Shown: positions 33,201 to 48,700 of the stretch, one piece after another
Layout: the number at the start of each line of letters is the position of its first letter
How positions within the stretch are numbered: position 1 is the stretch's first letter
Assembly (NCBI RefSeq): GCF_000237925.1
Contig: NW_017386041.1
Coordinates: 496,001-560,000 of the forward strand
Direction of reading: 5' to 3'
DNA length: 64,000 nucleotides
Origin: Schistosoma mansoni
Lineage: Eukaryota > Platyhelminthes > Trematoda > Strigeidida > Schistosomatidae
The notes under the pieces: model-generated
Told to the model about the DNA's origin: nothing
The model's input: the letters and a program-made list of their open reading frames with translations, nothing else
Databases searched by the model: none
Translations under genes and position numbers: made by a program

Positions 33201-36200
33201 CCACCAACCCGGTTAAGGCGCCGGACATTCGCTTTTCGTCCTCTCAATTTCGTAAACAACACCCCCGCCACGAGAAGGCAGTGAGTAGGACTTCCCTGGC
33301 AGAGGCTATATATTCGCTGGCCATGTGAAAGCATTTCGAGAGGGAGAGCGGACTCTCCCTATGCTCGGCCGTACCAGGGCATTTGGGGGCCAGTACTGAC
33401 TGTTATACTGGTAGTTTGTCAGGATATACTATCACATGTTAGGCATAAACAAAGCTCAGAAATCTAGTAGATACAAATGGCTGATTGCGCTTTCATCTTA
33501 GATCACTAACCGCTTGTCAAAAATTTCACCTACTGTGTTGCCCATCATCAATTCTTTGCCTAAATCTTATTCAGGAATTTCAATTTGTCCTCAAGGGCTT
33601 TTAGATATGTGCTGGATGTAAATGAAGTGTTTCAAAGTTTAGTTCCATGTGTTATTCATTCAACTAGTACGAGTACGGTACCATCCATTTTCTGACATCC
33701 CAATGTACAATACTAGCTGATATGAGTGAAAAGTTTGTCACTTAGTTGTGTAGTCAGAGGTGAACGTTTTGGATGCGATTCTCACCATGATGAAAATCAG
33801 TTGTTAGAAATCCCATACGTTTAAAGTATTTCGAAACGACACATCTAATCACTTTTGACCTTTAAATCTTTAACGTACTGTTCCCTATCCATTTCTTTCT
33901 CGCTTATTTCGCTACAGTTTTCCCTTTAATCTTTTACACTTGAAGAGTGTAGTAAATTTAACCATTAGGTTTGTGAAATTGTTTCGATCTATATGTGTCT
34001 AGTGAGTGTGGAATTTTGGTCAGTATCCAAGGTTACCAATCAAATCTTGTTCATATCTTTTAACTTTGTATTACATCAGCTGGGCCTCATGCAGGGTTGT
34101 TGACTCCGGAAGACATGCTTGCTGCAGCACAAATTTGTAGCCATCTAAGTCAGTCACAACTCAACGCTCTGGCAGCTGCTTACCATCAACAGCAGCAACA
34201 AATTCAACGTTCTGTTGGCCCAACTGCTTCAGGAACTTCAACTCTTGGTCACGTACCAGGAATTACATTTGCGCAGGCTCTAGCAGCCGTTACATCTGTA
34301 TCGAAGTCATCATCTCCTACAATTCCTCTGGGTGTTCACAGCTCTCAACAGTCACCTCGATTGCCGGTTCACTCAGTCCAAACACCTGTGCATCAAGGGA
34401 ACCAAAAACGCCCCCCTAGTGGTCAGTCTCAGTTTCACTCAGGACATCCTATTCAAATGGGTTCAACTACACCCGGTAGTAAGTGTTGTCAATAATAGCT
34501 ATTGTATTTTTCATCTGTTATGATAAGATGTTACTCACTTTTTTCTCGAGCTATTCTTAACTTACGCATACGTATCATGACCACATGTGGACCTTGTTTA
34601 TACCAACAATGTCACAAGCTTCATGAATCATGCAAGCTACGTTTTAGGAGCTGGTGTCCATTAAAGAAAACCTATCATGGCTAGCATAATTTCATCATCA
34701 CATCACTTTCGATGCCACTGACGACCGTTACAAGTTGCGCATATAGTCTGTCATAAATTTATGCATAAACTACCGGCAAGATAACTAGGATTCATTCTCA
34801 GTGTACTGAGAACTCAGTTATACCAATACACACTTTACACAGAGGTGCGTAGATCATTCAGAGCAGATATTCTACCTCACTAAGGTTGCATGTAAGTTTA
34901 AGAGTTGAAGAAACCAAATTTAGACAAAAAGACCATGGTTTGTGAGTGGAACTAGTTCAAAGTACTTTGCCGGTTTTCGGATTCGGTGGCTACTGAGCCG
35001 ATGCATATATGTGCCTGATCCTACTTTGTAGCTGACGGAATTGGTTTTGTTTGTAGGAAGTTACGGTTGAATTCAGCTGACTATATAAAAAGGTTAATTT
35101 TTATTTTAGCTCGTCCAGCTTCAGCGTCTCAGGCTATCCTTCATCATCGCGGAAGTCATCCTGGTTCTTCAGGATTCGGGACAATGAGTTCTCACATCAA
35201 TCCATCACAACCGATTACCTCACACCTGGATCATAGTTTGCACAATGCACATCATCAGACAAGGGCTTCACCATCACTATCACCCAGTCCTGGAAACAAT
35301 ATTTATCAAGTTAGTGCTCCTTTCGTTGGTATCACTAAAGCAATAATTGAAATATTCTTTACTTACCCTTTACTAACTGTAAGGTGTAACAATTAAAAAT
35401 AGAATGTATATATTTTCGTAAATATCCTTCAAAATTCCCTCCTAATCAACAAGTAAAACTGACCTAAATTGTAGAATTAGCGAAACATTTATGTTGCCGG
35501 ATATAATAATTTTGACGCTAAAATTGTTGTTTCACACTAGTCCAGAGACTAATAAATTTGTCTACAATCTTATCAGGAATCATCTGATATATTCTGACAT
35601 ATAGCCTTTATCATATGGTTTTCAAGTGTGGTTTACTTTAGATTCAAAATTGTAACGAGATTTACTTTAACAGCATAAGTGAGTTAAAAATGGCACCAAA
35701 CGTTTCCCTCTCTGCTATATTCAAAACCTATCTTAATCAGGCATACTTATTGTTTTCAATGTGTTCAGTCAATCATAAGCAGCTTATGAATTGGCATAAA
35801 TGTGCATATCCCTAACTTACTGCACTACATCAGCGCTCACACAGAAAAGAAAGATTTGTAGCAGAGCAGTCATTATGATAGTGGTCTCGTTTATGATAAG
35901 AAGCATCAAATAGAATAAAATCGGGGGAGTAAAAGGTACGAAAACTCGGGGTTTCGAGGAGAATAAAAGGTGTGTACATCTGGACCATCGGGTTATTTTG
36001 AACCTTACCACTCCACATCCAAACATTTTCGATTACATCTTGGTTAAATGGTACAATACCTCAAATTGTGGCGTTAGTATCGTGTCGAAAAGGTATATTC
36101 ATTCCATTTCCATTTGATCAGGTGTTCAGCTACATGTTGTACTGTTATTTACATACAATAATCTATATGTGGTATACGCAGCACGTTTTTCTCAATAGAC

Positions 36201-39200
36201 TTTAAGCTGCTACTTGAATAGCTGACATATAGTTCTATGTTTGATTGTCGTCTTACTTTGTATTTAAATGATGTTTTCACTACTAATCGTCAGGTTACCC
36301 AATTTTCATGCTTTCATAAGCTCTAAACATTTTGTTTTTAGAATCGCCGTTCACAACTGGCTCCCCCTTCAACTCATCCGAACAAAAGACCTCGTATTTC
36401 CTTAGGATCCCAATTACCACACTCCATTTCGTCCTTACCTTCTGCTCATGTAACAAATACAATTGCTCCAGCTGAGATGGAAGCTTTGCTGGGGAGTGTT
36501 GTTGCTAGTAAGGCGATGGCAAGTATTGCAGCTGGTCCTAACTTTCTTAATCCAAACGCCTATTCTGCAGCTACGGAAGTTGCTGCTGCAGCTGCAGCAG
36601 CCCTCACACCTTTTTATACATCAATTAACAATAGTAGCTTATCGAACCCGTCATCGGTCGCCACTCCAAATCAAACTGCTTATCAACCGCACATTCAACA
36701 TCACGGTTCAGTCGGTAGTAATTCAACTTCTGGCACTCATTTATTCAATCAACAACATGTTTTACCATCTTCCAGTTCAGCGTATCCAGGTTCTCTGATG
36801 GGTACCTTACCTGGTTCGCTTCTAACCTCGTACAATAACAGACCATTTCCTCATGCAACTGCGCCTACCCAGGCGATAACTTCCGGACAAACCCTAGTTA
36901 GCGCACCTGTCTTGGGATCACAAACTGTAACTAGTCAGCCTCCATTGTCACATATGCCAGCGAAAGCATCGCATCCAACATCAGTCTCCCAAATCCCTTC
37001 TCGCCTGATTTCTGGCCATCTTCATCATCCACATGCTCCTACACATCCTAGTCAAAGCAGTTTCCACCAGTCAAATCATCCTTTACCACAGCCAGGTTCT
37101 CAACATCATGTGATGGGCCATTCTAATCTCCCTCAAGGAAGTGGCGTACTTCGACAGCAGACTAAAGAACCGGCTTATCACCCACAGGTGGGTGTTTGTA
37201 TCTTGATATTTTAAACTTAGATCTCGCCAGTTGTTTTTACGTCTGTTACCTCAGTGAATTTCCATTTCACCCAAATTAGTAATAATGTTTCAAAGCTTTT
37301 TATGTTGAGAATATTGACGTTTCTTAGGTTCATGTGACAATTTTTTATTCCCATGTACTTGAGCTCACAATTAGCTGTCCTTACGCATTCACTAAAACTT
37401 AGTAAAACCGACTAAAAAATTCACCAAACTGTAGACAATCAGCTTCACAGTTTACAATATAATTTGCAACATACGCCCGTTACTCCTCGTGTAGGAGCAT
37501 AAGCCGCCCACCAGCAAAGTAAAGTAGAACTGTCTTGACGTTCGTATTGAGGATTCTGAATTTGATGTTGGTTTTCAGACAGTTGTTTTGAGTTCCATAT
37601 GTTCTTCAACTGTAGGAATGGTGCCCTTATTTTTACAATCCTTGCCTTCACGCCTGCACCCGATCCTCCTTGTTGATCGATGATGCTGCTGCCAAGGTTA
37701 ATGAAAGTTTCCACCTCTTTCAGAGTTTCTCCATCGAATGTGATTGAGTTGGTGTTCTCTGTGTCGTATCTGATGATCTTAGTTTTGACCTGCATTTGTT
37801 GGTGTGTGTGAGATAGAAGAGCTATGTCATCTGCATAGTTCAAATCGTCTAGTTGCATCCAATCTGTCCATTGTATTCCGTGCTTCCTCTAAGATGTGGA
37901 GGTCTTCATACTCCAGTCGATCACCAGAAGAGAGAAAGGGTGAGAGTGAGCATCCTTGTCTGACTCCGGTCCTCACTTGGGATGCATCTGTCAGCTGTCT
38001 TCAATACACGACTTTGCAGTGTAGTCCGTCGTATGAATTTTGGATGATGTTGACGATCTTCTCGGCTACTCACAACACAGTGTCGAAGAAGTTTCCATAA
38101 TGTTCTCCCATACACTCTGTCAAATGCCTTCTTATAGCCAATGAAGTTAATGTATAATGACATGTTTCACCTAACTGATTGTTCAAAAAATGATCCGTTG
38201 TGTCGCGATTCGGTCCGTGCACGACCTATCCTTGCGGACTCCAGCCTGTTGATCTCGAAATAGGGTGTCTACTGCATCTTTCATCCGGTTCAGCAACACT
38301 CTGTTGCAAAAGTTTCCTGGTACCGATAGTAGTGTGATTCTTCTTTAGTTCTCACAATTGCTCAGATCTTCCTTTGATATCTTGATCAGTTATCCTTCTT
38401 CTCAGTTTGCCGGTGGCACTTTGTTCTTCCTCCCAAATCTTCCTTAATAGAACGCGGAGCATCTTTGCAGTTACTTCCATGTGTGAGTTTAGTGCTCCAG
38501 CTGGTGTATTGTCAGGTGCTGCTGCTTTCCCACTGTTGATTTGTCTGATGGCCATCCTGATTTCTCCGATCGTTGATGGAGTGACATCTATGGGAACTTT
38601 TGTGTGTGCTGCTTCGATGTCCGGTGGGTTCAATGGAGCTGGTCTATTCAAGAGTTCTTTAAAATATTCTACCCACCTGTTCCTCTGTTCTTGAATCTGA
38701 TTGATTGGCTTGCTTTCTTCATCCTTGACTGGTCTCCCTGTTTTAGTATATTTGTCTGCTAGTTTCTTCATTGTATCATTTAATTGTTCCACATTTCCTT
38801 CTCTTGCAGCTTTTTCTGCTGTTGTTGCTAGTTCTTTCCACTTCTTCGAGTAGATCTTGCAATTCTTGGGACTTGTTGTTGAGAGCTATATTGAATCCGT
38901 TGAGTTTGTTAGTATGTCGAAGGAAGGTTGTATTGAACCTTTGTAATGCTGTTCCCCCAGTTGTTCAGTGCTTCTTTATCCTTAGTTCTATCTTGGCCAA
39001 AACTAGGTGGTGATGTCAAGCTATGTCGACTCCTCTCTTTGTTCTCTCGTCTCCCACTGTCCATCTGAACTTTTTGGTGATACAAATATGATCTATCTGG
39101 TTCTCCGTGGTGTGGTCTGGTGATATCAATGTATCTTTGTGTATGCGTCTGTGTGGGAATATTGTGCCACCTATAACCTATTTGTTGAATGCACAGATTT

Positions 39201-42200
39201 GCAAATCTCTCGCCATTCTCGTTCCTTTTTCCCAGTCAGTCTGTGTCGTCTCATGATATTTTCATACCCGATTGTCATATCCTACCTTTGGATTCAAGTG
39301 TGCTATCAGGATGATGAAATCCTTTCTTGGGCACTTCGCTATAATCGATTGCAGTCTCTTGTAAAACTGGTCTTTATCGTCGTCGTTGCTATCAGTGGTG
39401 GGTGCATAACACTGGATAACATTCATTGTGACTGCTTTGTTTGAAGAGACTACGAGTTCACCTTAATTTGCAAATGGAACGAATACTCAGCGACACAATG
39501 TTCAGATGAGTTAACGATTCCGATGCGTCCCAGCCATGCTAACTAGAGAGAGAAGTCTAGGTTCACAAACGGGAAAGTGTATTCCACAAGCAGCCAGAAA
39601 CACGGACAAAAACAACAAGCACGACTCAAGCGTATATATGCAGCATAAAAATGTTGGGGACGTTAGATTCCCAGAACTCACTTGCTGAATGACTTATTTT
39701 TGTAATTTTATTTTGAAAATATGGATTTCTTTGTTTTCGCTCCTAAAGCGCTCTTTTCACCTTTATGTCCTATTTCCCACTTGGGAAAATCTTAAACGCT
39801 ATTGGTCCGTTGTATCTTTTAGTATGCTATTTCGTAACGCTTCTCAAGCACAATTTTATGCTGTATATATACGTTTGATTTGTACCTGTTGTGATTGCTT
39901 GTGCTTCTGACTGCTTACGGAATATATCTTACCCAATTCCAACTTCGACTTCTCACTCTAGTTAGCGGGTCTGGGACGCGTCAGAATAGATAGCTTATTT
40001 GTCTTTGGTCACAAGTCTTTGTTCCGTTCGCAGACTAGGTGAACTCGTAATCGCTTCAAACATAACAAAAAATGTCAAAAATAGCATATTAAGAGAGTCA
40101 ACGAACCAATGACATTTAAAGTCCTGTCAAGTTGGAAATACGATATGAAGGTGAAAATGGGCGATTTCGGTGCGGAAACATTAAATTCAAATTTCGAAAA
40201 TAGAATTACATCAACGGTGATCCCCTCCTTCTTTGTTTTGAAGAATGGTTTAATCATTCTGGATCCACGAGATTCTCATCCAATAAGTGCTTGTCATGCT
40301 TCTTTTTACTGTATAAGTGCAAATCTCTGAGTGTGCGAGTCATTCTGTTTCATGATCAAAGTACAGTAGCATGTTTCCCGGGTCTAATCTTTTCTGCCCA
40401 GCTTGAGTCCAACAGGTTTCACTTATTCCAAGTTGTATCTCCTCAATTTCGTAGCTGTTTGACTGGTTCTTCCGGTCTCCTACGTTATCCGAACATTACA
40501 TATACCTATATTAATTTTTCTGGTTGTTAGAAGAGGCATCAGACTCATGATTTCTGAAGAATATCGGCTTTCACCATTAGGTGTCATAATTCTTCTGAAT
40601 GAAGATCCTTCAACCCGGAGGTCAGAGTTTAAATGGTTTGAATTGTTTATTCTGGTTAGCGTTCTTTAGCAAGGTTGTTTTCTACGGGATGAGTTTGCTG
40701 ACCCCATACCCAACCGTCCTTCTTTATCCGGGCTTGGAACCGTCAGTGACCCTTGAAGAGCTATAGGCAGATTTAGAATTCGCAAGTTGTGATATAATTC
40801 AAGTAATATGACGTGGAGAAGCCTTTAAATGCATCCGCGTACGCATTTATGAAGGTGTTATAATAAATGTTATTTGTTAAATCGCTGCTAGATACATCAA
40901 TGCAGATTGACAATGAATTCTCATTTCCAGGGGGTTATTTTACTGTGGTTGAATTGATCATCAGAGTGGTCGGTAAAGTGAATGAATTGATGTTTACCGA
41001 ATTCCCCAGTAACACAAGTGTTCGTTCTTGATTAAAAAATTTGCCATAAGCGGAATGTATTATGAACACATTTTCCAAGGTTATAAAATTTTGCTACCAG
41101 CCATGAAACTATCAGTCAACTTATCCAGCGATGTCCAGTGTAGGTTATATTTATGGGTGCTAAATGCCAATGTGGTAAATGAATAATCTGAGCTACTTAC
41201 CTCATAATAATATGGCTTTCTCGCTGTATGTTTATTAGAACATCTACCTATGTAACTAATTTCAGTCCCTATAGCTCTCTGTGAATTTCAGCACGGATAT
41301 TGTTGTAGTTTTCATGCTTTACCAACAAGCTCTTTATTAAGTCTCCTATAGTGCTAATCAGTAAAAAATTGGTTGTTTATTTCACTTTTCTGTAGAAATT
41401 GCAAATCTGTTTATGAATATTTTTCTAGGTTGAAGCCATATCCCCTGCTCCTGATGAATCTCGTCTAGTGGATGCCCAGGATGCAAAGCTTCATCGTGAA
41501 AGGGAAGAAATTAACCGTCAGCTGACAGTATTAGATGCTGATATTAATAAACAAGAATCCCATCTCAGAAATCTGTGTGAGCGAGAGGCTCGTTTAATAG
41601 CTCGACTTGCGGTAGCACCTACACGCGATACATCGAACAATAATTTGAACAGTAACGATCATGAAAGTAAATCAAATAAAGGGGATCTTGCTGTTCCGGA
41701 AGTATCTTTCACTTGTAAAACCGGTTTTGAACGAAATTACGAAAACCCAATACAGGTAATACTTTTGTGGTTTTATGTATATTGTATTACCGAGCATTTC
41801 ATACTAAAAGCAAGTGTAAGGTCTATAAGCTGAAGTACGAGAGTTAATTATCAGCTATTATTAACTAAACTCTGTTTTCCATTACTTGTGGTCAAGGTAA
41901 AACAAAATTTGAGGTCACTAGGTTCAGTTTTAAAAGGTATTATACATGTATGTTGCTATACTAAGTTAGAGGATGGGCTAGTTATTGTTCGCTCTTTTAG
42001 TCTCATATGGCAGTAGAAATAGCTAGTGTTTTATACATAGATGCAAACTATTTTCGTTGCCTTCGAATTATATTTGTTAATTTCGCTCTCTTTTGGTTTC
42101 AGGCAATTATTTCTGACAACCGTCAACGTACTCGTCAGCGTCATCTCATTTTCACAAGACTTTGTGGTCCCAAAGTTAGACCTGGACCACATGCCCTGCC

Positions 42201-45200
42201 ATTTTATCGCCAACCATCCGACTTGTCAAGTGTAAGGGCTATACAATCCAACTTTCGCAACCATTTCCGTCCAAAACTTGTTGTTTATCTTCGAAGACGT
42301 CTCCGTGCTGAACAAAGTCGTATCAATTTTTTGGCTCAACAATACGGACGAAATTCTAGAGTATGTTCATACATTCTATAAGTGATCGATTTTATAAGCG
42401 GGTATTCAGTAGTAAAGCGTTGATAAAATAATATTACGACTAAGTATCAGCTTAACGATCGTAGAATAAAGATGTCTCTGTGGATTAAATATGCTTATGT
42501 TTTAAGTTGGGTTTTTCAAATTATTGAAAGTGATTGTTACATCACGCTTACTATGCATCGTATACACGATGATTGTTCCTGTTCGCACCTAGTAGATATT
42601 ATACATAAGATAAATGTAGAACTAACGATGCACAATGCCTAATCTTGTGTTCTAATTATTCATATGCCGTACTTATTTATTTACAGGTATTTACCAAAAA
42701 GATGGACAAATTACTCAGTACGACCAAACGACGTCAACGTGATCTTCGTCATCGAGATATTTTTGAGAAAGTGATGTCGGAAGTTAAGAAAAATCGCGAA
42801 GACAGGGAAATGGGAAACACTGAATACGCCAAACCAGGGGTCGATGATGGTATGTCTATTGTTGTTAAGTTAGTTTGTGCTTGTTTTATATCATATCTCA
42901 CAACATCTTATGGTAGGGTATTTTATTATTGACTTGAACTTATGTATTTGTATCCGCGTTAGGTGAATATTATTATCATTGCTCTTATTATTAACCCATT
43001 ATCAGGTATCTATTGATGTACTTGGCTTCGGTTTACACTTCAATTGTGAGAACCAGTGATGGTACTCGGTTGCCCAAACATAAGTAGATGCATTAAAATT
43101 TGAACCTACGACTTAGTAACTGAAATTTGGACATCCCAACCACTAAGTTACTACTTCTCTTATAGTGTGGTTTGAAGGTGTGAGTACAAATCTACCCTTG
43201 TTGAAAGGTAGATTTACTGATTTTCAAAATCGGGTATAAATAAACAAATAAGAGGTCAAATCGTGGCGATAATTCAAGTATCTAGCTGCATAACGCCGCT
43301 TTTTCATTGTCATAACACCAATAGTTAGGATGAAGACATGTTTCATTCGGGAAGTTAATTATAATTTCTGATTGTGTTCCTGTTTTTTGAGGAACTGTTA
43401 GTGTGCTTGGATGTAGGGTCAAATCAGCAATAGCAGTACGTGCTTTATTCACTAACCACCAAGTCGGTATTGAAAATATCAAGTTAATTCAGAATGGTTT
43501 TTTCGATTAAAAAGGAAGGCGAGCAGCTAACGCGTTCTGTATAACTTCCAATCCCTCTGTCTCAATAAGAGGAAAGGCCTGGTTATCCATTCAACTTGGA
43601 CCATGTATTCAAATAACCGCATTTACTTCTATTCATTTTCCAGACCATTAATGCACATAAATGCATACAAATTTCAACTCTACTGCTCAATTCGGGAATC
43701 AACTAGCATACTCACAAATGTACACGGTGATCTCTTACACAAAATCACCTAGACCTAGAATGAAGTGACATCGATGTAATCAGACTTATTTAGATTTTGA
43801 GTTAACTAAATATTTTGCCTGTTCCACCATACTGTTCAAACTTGTACTAGTTTGGTTATTTATTCTGAAGGAGTGTCTTACATGAGTTTCTCTCACAAAA
43901 ATATATTTCATTACTAAGACTCTACTCAATGCTCAATTTATTTTAAACTATGAAGTCCGACCTTGGCAATGATTCCTTTCAGGATAATTCTTCCTTCAAA
44001 CGGGTTTTGTATTCTTCATTCACTAAGTAAACGTTTCTATGTCTTTCTGTTTACTTTGTTTGCCAAAAACAGATTCTGGCGGGGTTTCTAACCTAAATGA
44101 TGGTTCTCAGACTACTCCCTACGATGCTATAGAAGAGATGAATAAATTAAAGGTGATTTCTTAATAAACGATTTCTCTTTTTTCCTATAAATAATCTTCA
44201 AACTAAAGTCTTTAGAGTAAGTTATTTTTATTTGTTAAGACCACTGAGATATTATGTCGTTAAGGATACTCAGCAGTTAATTCCATAGTTTATTTCATAA
44301 CCAGAATCTAATCCCTAACCGTTTTATAGCTAAATCTGTCAAGACTACTAAAAGCGTGAAATTTCGACTCTACTGGTCACTCTATACATAGACTGTAATG
44401 TTGATGCTACTTTTGTCTTAGCACGATACATATATCCAAATGGTTGAATTTAAGTTATTTGATTAGATAATTATTTACATCTTCGCTTTGATTCTGGTAA
44501 AACAAGTTTAGTCATCGTCTGATATGGCAAAATAATCTGACATTTCTTGGTTCATAATAAACAGTTTGTCCTAAAGTGAGTATGGCTAAAAACATTTTAT
44601 AACAGGTTACCATGTCTGTTTGTAAGTTGAATTCCAGTCGCTAACTGTTAGTCATGTTTTTATATATGGCTTGAGAATCGTATCAATAGAAAGCTTGAGT
44701 CGTTTATGGATTTAGGTTTACAACTCGAGCTCTATGCTTGCACAAGTGTACGTATGTTATTTGGTAAGAAGTGAAAAGTTCGAAGTAAAAGTCCTCTGGA
44801 TTGATTTAAATTTGCGAAAGATAACGTAACTGAGTTTACAAAGTTTTAGTCATTGTTAATATCATCATTCAATGCATCCCAATGAACTCGTAAGTTCTGT
44901 ATATAATGTTCGAATGGAATTACGATTAAAGAATACTAAATATTGGGTTTACTGGTTTGTTGATTGCTATGGCTAATTGTGATATCACATTATAGTCTAT
45001 CTCTTGTCAGTGAAATGAATAAAAGATCAACCTCACTTTTTAAGTGATCTCATTTTCATTCTTAGTTATTTGTTCACTATACGATAAATCACTTATATTT
45101 ACTCTAAAATAGTCGGGTATATCTGTTAGTGGGATATGGATTGAATTAAAGCATGTTCTGTACAGGATGGCGTTGGGGTACGCTGATTGGCCATTCCTTA

Positions 45201-45738
45201 GCTAATCGGCGCTAGCGGATACTTGAAGAAGACTCTAGAATCTTGGGTAAAATTATAAATTTACTAACGTTTTTTTATTGTGATTCCTACTTCTATCCAA
45301 CTTTGTTTATTTGAAATATCATGAAGTTCCTGTTCAACCGTGTTCTGATTTGGGGACTTATCAAGTATCCATGAATACTTAGCAATAAGAGTGGCTAGGT
45401 CTTAATAAAAGAAAACATAACAATATCTTACACACATGATAGTTTTATGTGACTTAGGTTATTTAGCTTAAGGTTAGCAACGTATGATTTGGAAAAAATA
45501 TCCATGTGCTTAATTTGCTACACTGGATTATTACAGTGAATGGTAAAGGAGTTAGAATGAAAGTAGTATTGTTCATCAGTAAGAATAAATATATAGTGAA
45601 TATGGTTCGAATAAAATGTAAGAACTAATATTGAAACTCAAAATCTAGTGGGGAAATAAAAATGAATGCGTTTGCGCCACTGGGACATTTTGAGCTACTT
45701 TAGAAAAGTAACTAATATTTTATCCTTGTAATATATTG

Positions 45739-45790
<52 letters not shown>

Positions 45791-48700
45791 CGAATGGTCC
45801 TTCATTAGCACCAATTAATTTTTCTAGCTGCAGTCGTAAAACATTAGTACATTAAGTTGACAATATTCCTCTTGAGCCTATCGTGTTATGATCATGTTTA
45901 AATGTCTTCATGTTGCATCATAATCACGCTGTAGTCATCAGTTAATCAAACACTTCAATCTGGCTTTTATGATCAAAATAACGATTGTTAGTAAAATCAC
46001 ACAGCATAACGTAACGGTATAGTCTTTTCCATACTTTTCTTGATAGTATATATATTTTCATAGCTAGATTAATGAGTTATATTATTTTTACACATTCCTA
46101 CAATAATCATTGTCTTCAAGATTTCCCCAAAGTTTTATTTCTCAATAATTTTGTGTCCCTAGGAATATGCAATTGATCCTCCAGTTATGCTTGCACCTTG
46201 GCAGCGTCGATATCAATTCATATGTGAATCAGGTTTAATCACAGACTGTCGTGCTCAGCTTCAAGAAAATCAAGATCTGTCTAAGTGGTCGGAAGAAGAA
46301 AAGCAAATATTTAAGGAGCGCTATTTAGCCACTCCTAAAAATTTTACTTCGATAGCTTCATACTTAGAGCGTAAATCTGTTGCAGACTGTATCCACTATT
46401 ACTATTTATCCAAAAAGAAAGAAGGTTATAAACAGCTGTTGAAGAAGCATAACGCTCGTCGACGCCGAGCAGCTCAGACAGAACGTGGAGGAGGGGGTGG
46501 TGGTACTGGTGGAGTTTCTAGCAATTCAAATGCTGGCGGGAGTAGCGGTAGTCATGGTAGTAGTAGTAGCAACAACTCAAATATGAACACTATCCCTCCA
46601 TCTTCTGGTAGTTGTCAAAATGGGCACACGAATATAAATTCTCCTCGTGGAGAACGTAATGAAACGGATGAAAAAGATCCAAGAGGATTAAAAAATTCAC
46701 AAACTGATTCTTCTAGGTTTCCTGAATCTAATGAAACAGCTGAGCATAAGGTAACATTATTCACATCATATTTTCCACTTCGACTTTCATTCTAAGTAAC
46801 CGTTAAACGAACGTAAATACTTTAATAATGTCCATATTCAGGTTTTGTAGAGCTCCGTTTGGGCCACATCAATATAGATAACTGCGGAGTATCAATAACC
46901 AGTGTTTAGTTACTTTTGTTAGATTACTGTCTTGTTTTGAACATCTGAAAATGCTTTATTATTTTTATTCTCGGTCCCAAAATCTGGGATATTTGGATAT
47001 TTCATATCCTGTAAGCCATATCGTAAATTGACATGAACCGCTAGGCGATAACGAACTTGGAGTACCCATAGAAAAAATGGTATCTACTTTTTTCTTTCAA
47101 TAAGTGGTTTGCTTTTATTCGAATTTTCTTGATAATTCTCAAGGACTGACCACTTAACCCTTCTCATTTGTTAGTTGTCTTACGTTTATCTCTGTAACTA
47201 ATTGTCTTCGTGAGTTTTCGCGTTACAATCATGTTAAGATGTGTTTACCAGACTACATTTTCCGTGTTTAGCTTGTACTATTTGCTTCAGGACAATGTCT
47301 TATATCTATCATACATTGGTGAAGAGTCTTTTGGTAGCACTGAGCAACAATACCAAGATGTTTGGAACGCGTTTCTCCATTTCTAAATGCGAATTGTTGC
47401 TTCAGGACTGGTGTGCGTCAACACCTAAACTAAGGTTAAGAATAGAAGTGGTCAAACTCATCGACAGCTTCACTTATCTTAGAAGTCTGACCAACCCTAA
47501 TGGGTTGGTGTCTGACGAAATCTCTGCACAGATTCGGAAGGCTCGTTTGGCTTTTGCCAACTTATGTCACCTATGGCGATGGCGAGATATCCATCTAACA
47601 ATTAAGGAACTAGTATACTGCTCAGTAGTTCCTTCTGTTTTACTTTACGACTGCGAAACGTGGCCATTAAGAGTAGAAGATACTCGTAAGTTACTAGTAT
47701 TTGACCACAGATGTCTTAGAAATATTGCTCGCGTCTGCTGGGATCACAGGGTAAGTAATAGTGAGGTTAGACTCAGGGTATTAAGGAATTATGGTGAATC
47801 AGCTGATGAGGTTTTGAATCTTCATTGACTGAGATGGTTGGGCCACGTATTACGCATGTCCGACCACCGATTACCACAATGCGCTATGCTGACTAGTATT
47901 GAAGACAAATGGAAAAAAGTTAGGAGCAGCCAAGCCAAAACGTGGCATCAGTCCATGAAGTCACTGACTTCTGGTAGATGCAGAATACTTGGTTGGTGTC
48001 CGCGCGACTATCGTAACCAGTGTTTGGAGACTCTGGGTGAAACGGTTTAGAATCGATCACAATGTCGTAGGTGTTTACACTCTTTGTCTTCCCTTAAACC
48101 ATGAGATTAGAATTACTTTATACCCTTCTTTCTACCAACTACTTCTTTCTCCCTGTATCATCTTAATATGATATCTTTTCTTACTACCATTGAAGTAACT
48201 GCTTCTATGAATTTGATGTTAATCTTGTTATGCTAATGAAGTATGACAACTTGGAACGACGAATATGTGCCTGGTTCCATGTTGTAGATTACTGACTGAC
48301 TGATTGTGCGTTAAAAATACTGGTTGTAGTCTTCATACCTTAGCGCATAAAATCAAATATAACTAATCGTATTACTTTGTTTAGTCGATTAACTCGATCT
48401 TGCCTTCAGTGCTTAAACTAGATGATCATGTGAAATCGAAAATAATTTATCGAAGTTTTAAGCGACGTTCGTAGAATATGTCCAAGCTACCAAAGTCGAT
48501 GTTTCAAGATAGTGAGCGACACCAATTGAATTATCGTCTCTGCGCCCGAACACACGACGCCGAACCTCTGCTTTATTAACATGGTGTTGCCACTGGATGT
48601 CAGCAGTCCTTTGGAGACGACGATAATCGAACACAGAGAGTCGTCTAACATCCTCAAACTCGGAGAGGCCAGGTCTCACAGACATAGAGCAAAACTGCGT

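Noticed and set aside
42031-42213. Minus-strand frame overlapping corepressor exon 6
   Set aside because: It is the shadow of a well-supported conserved exon.
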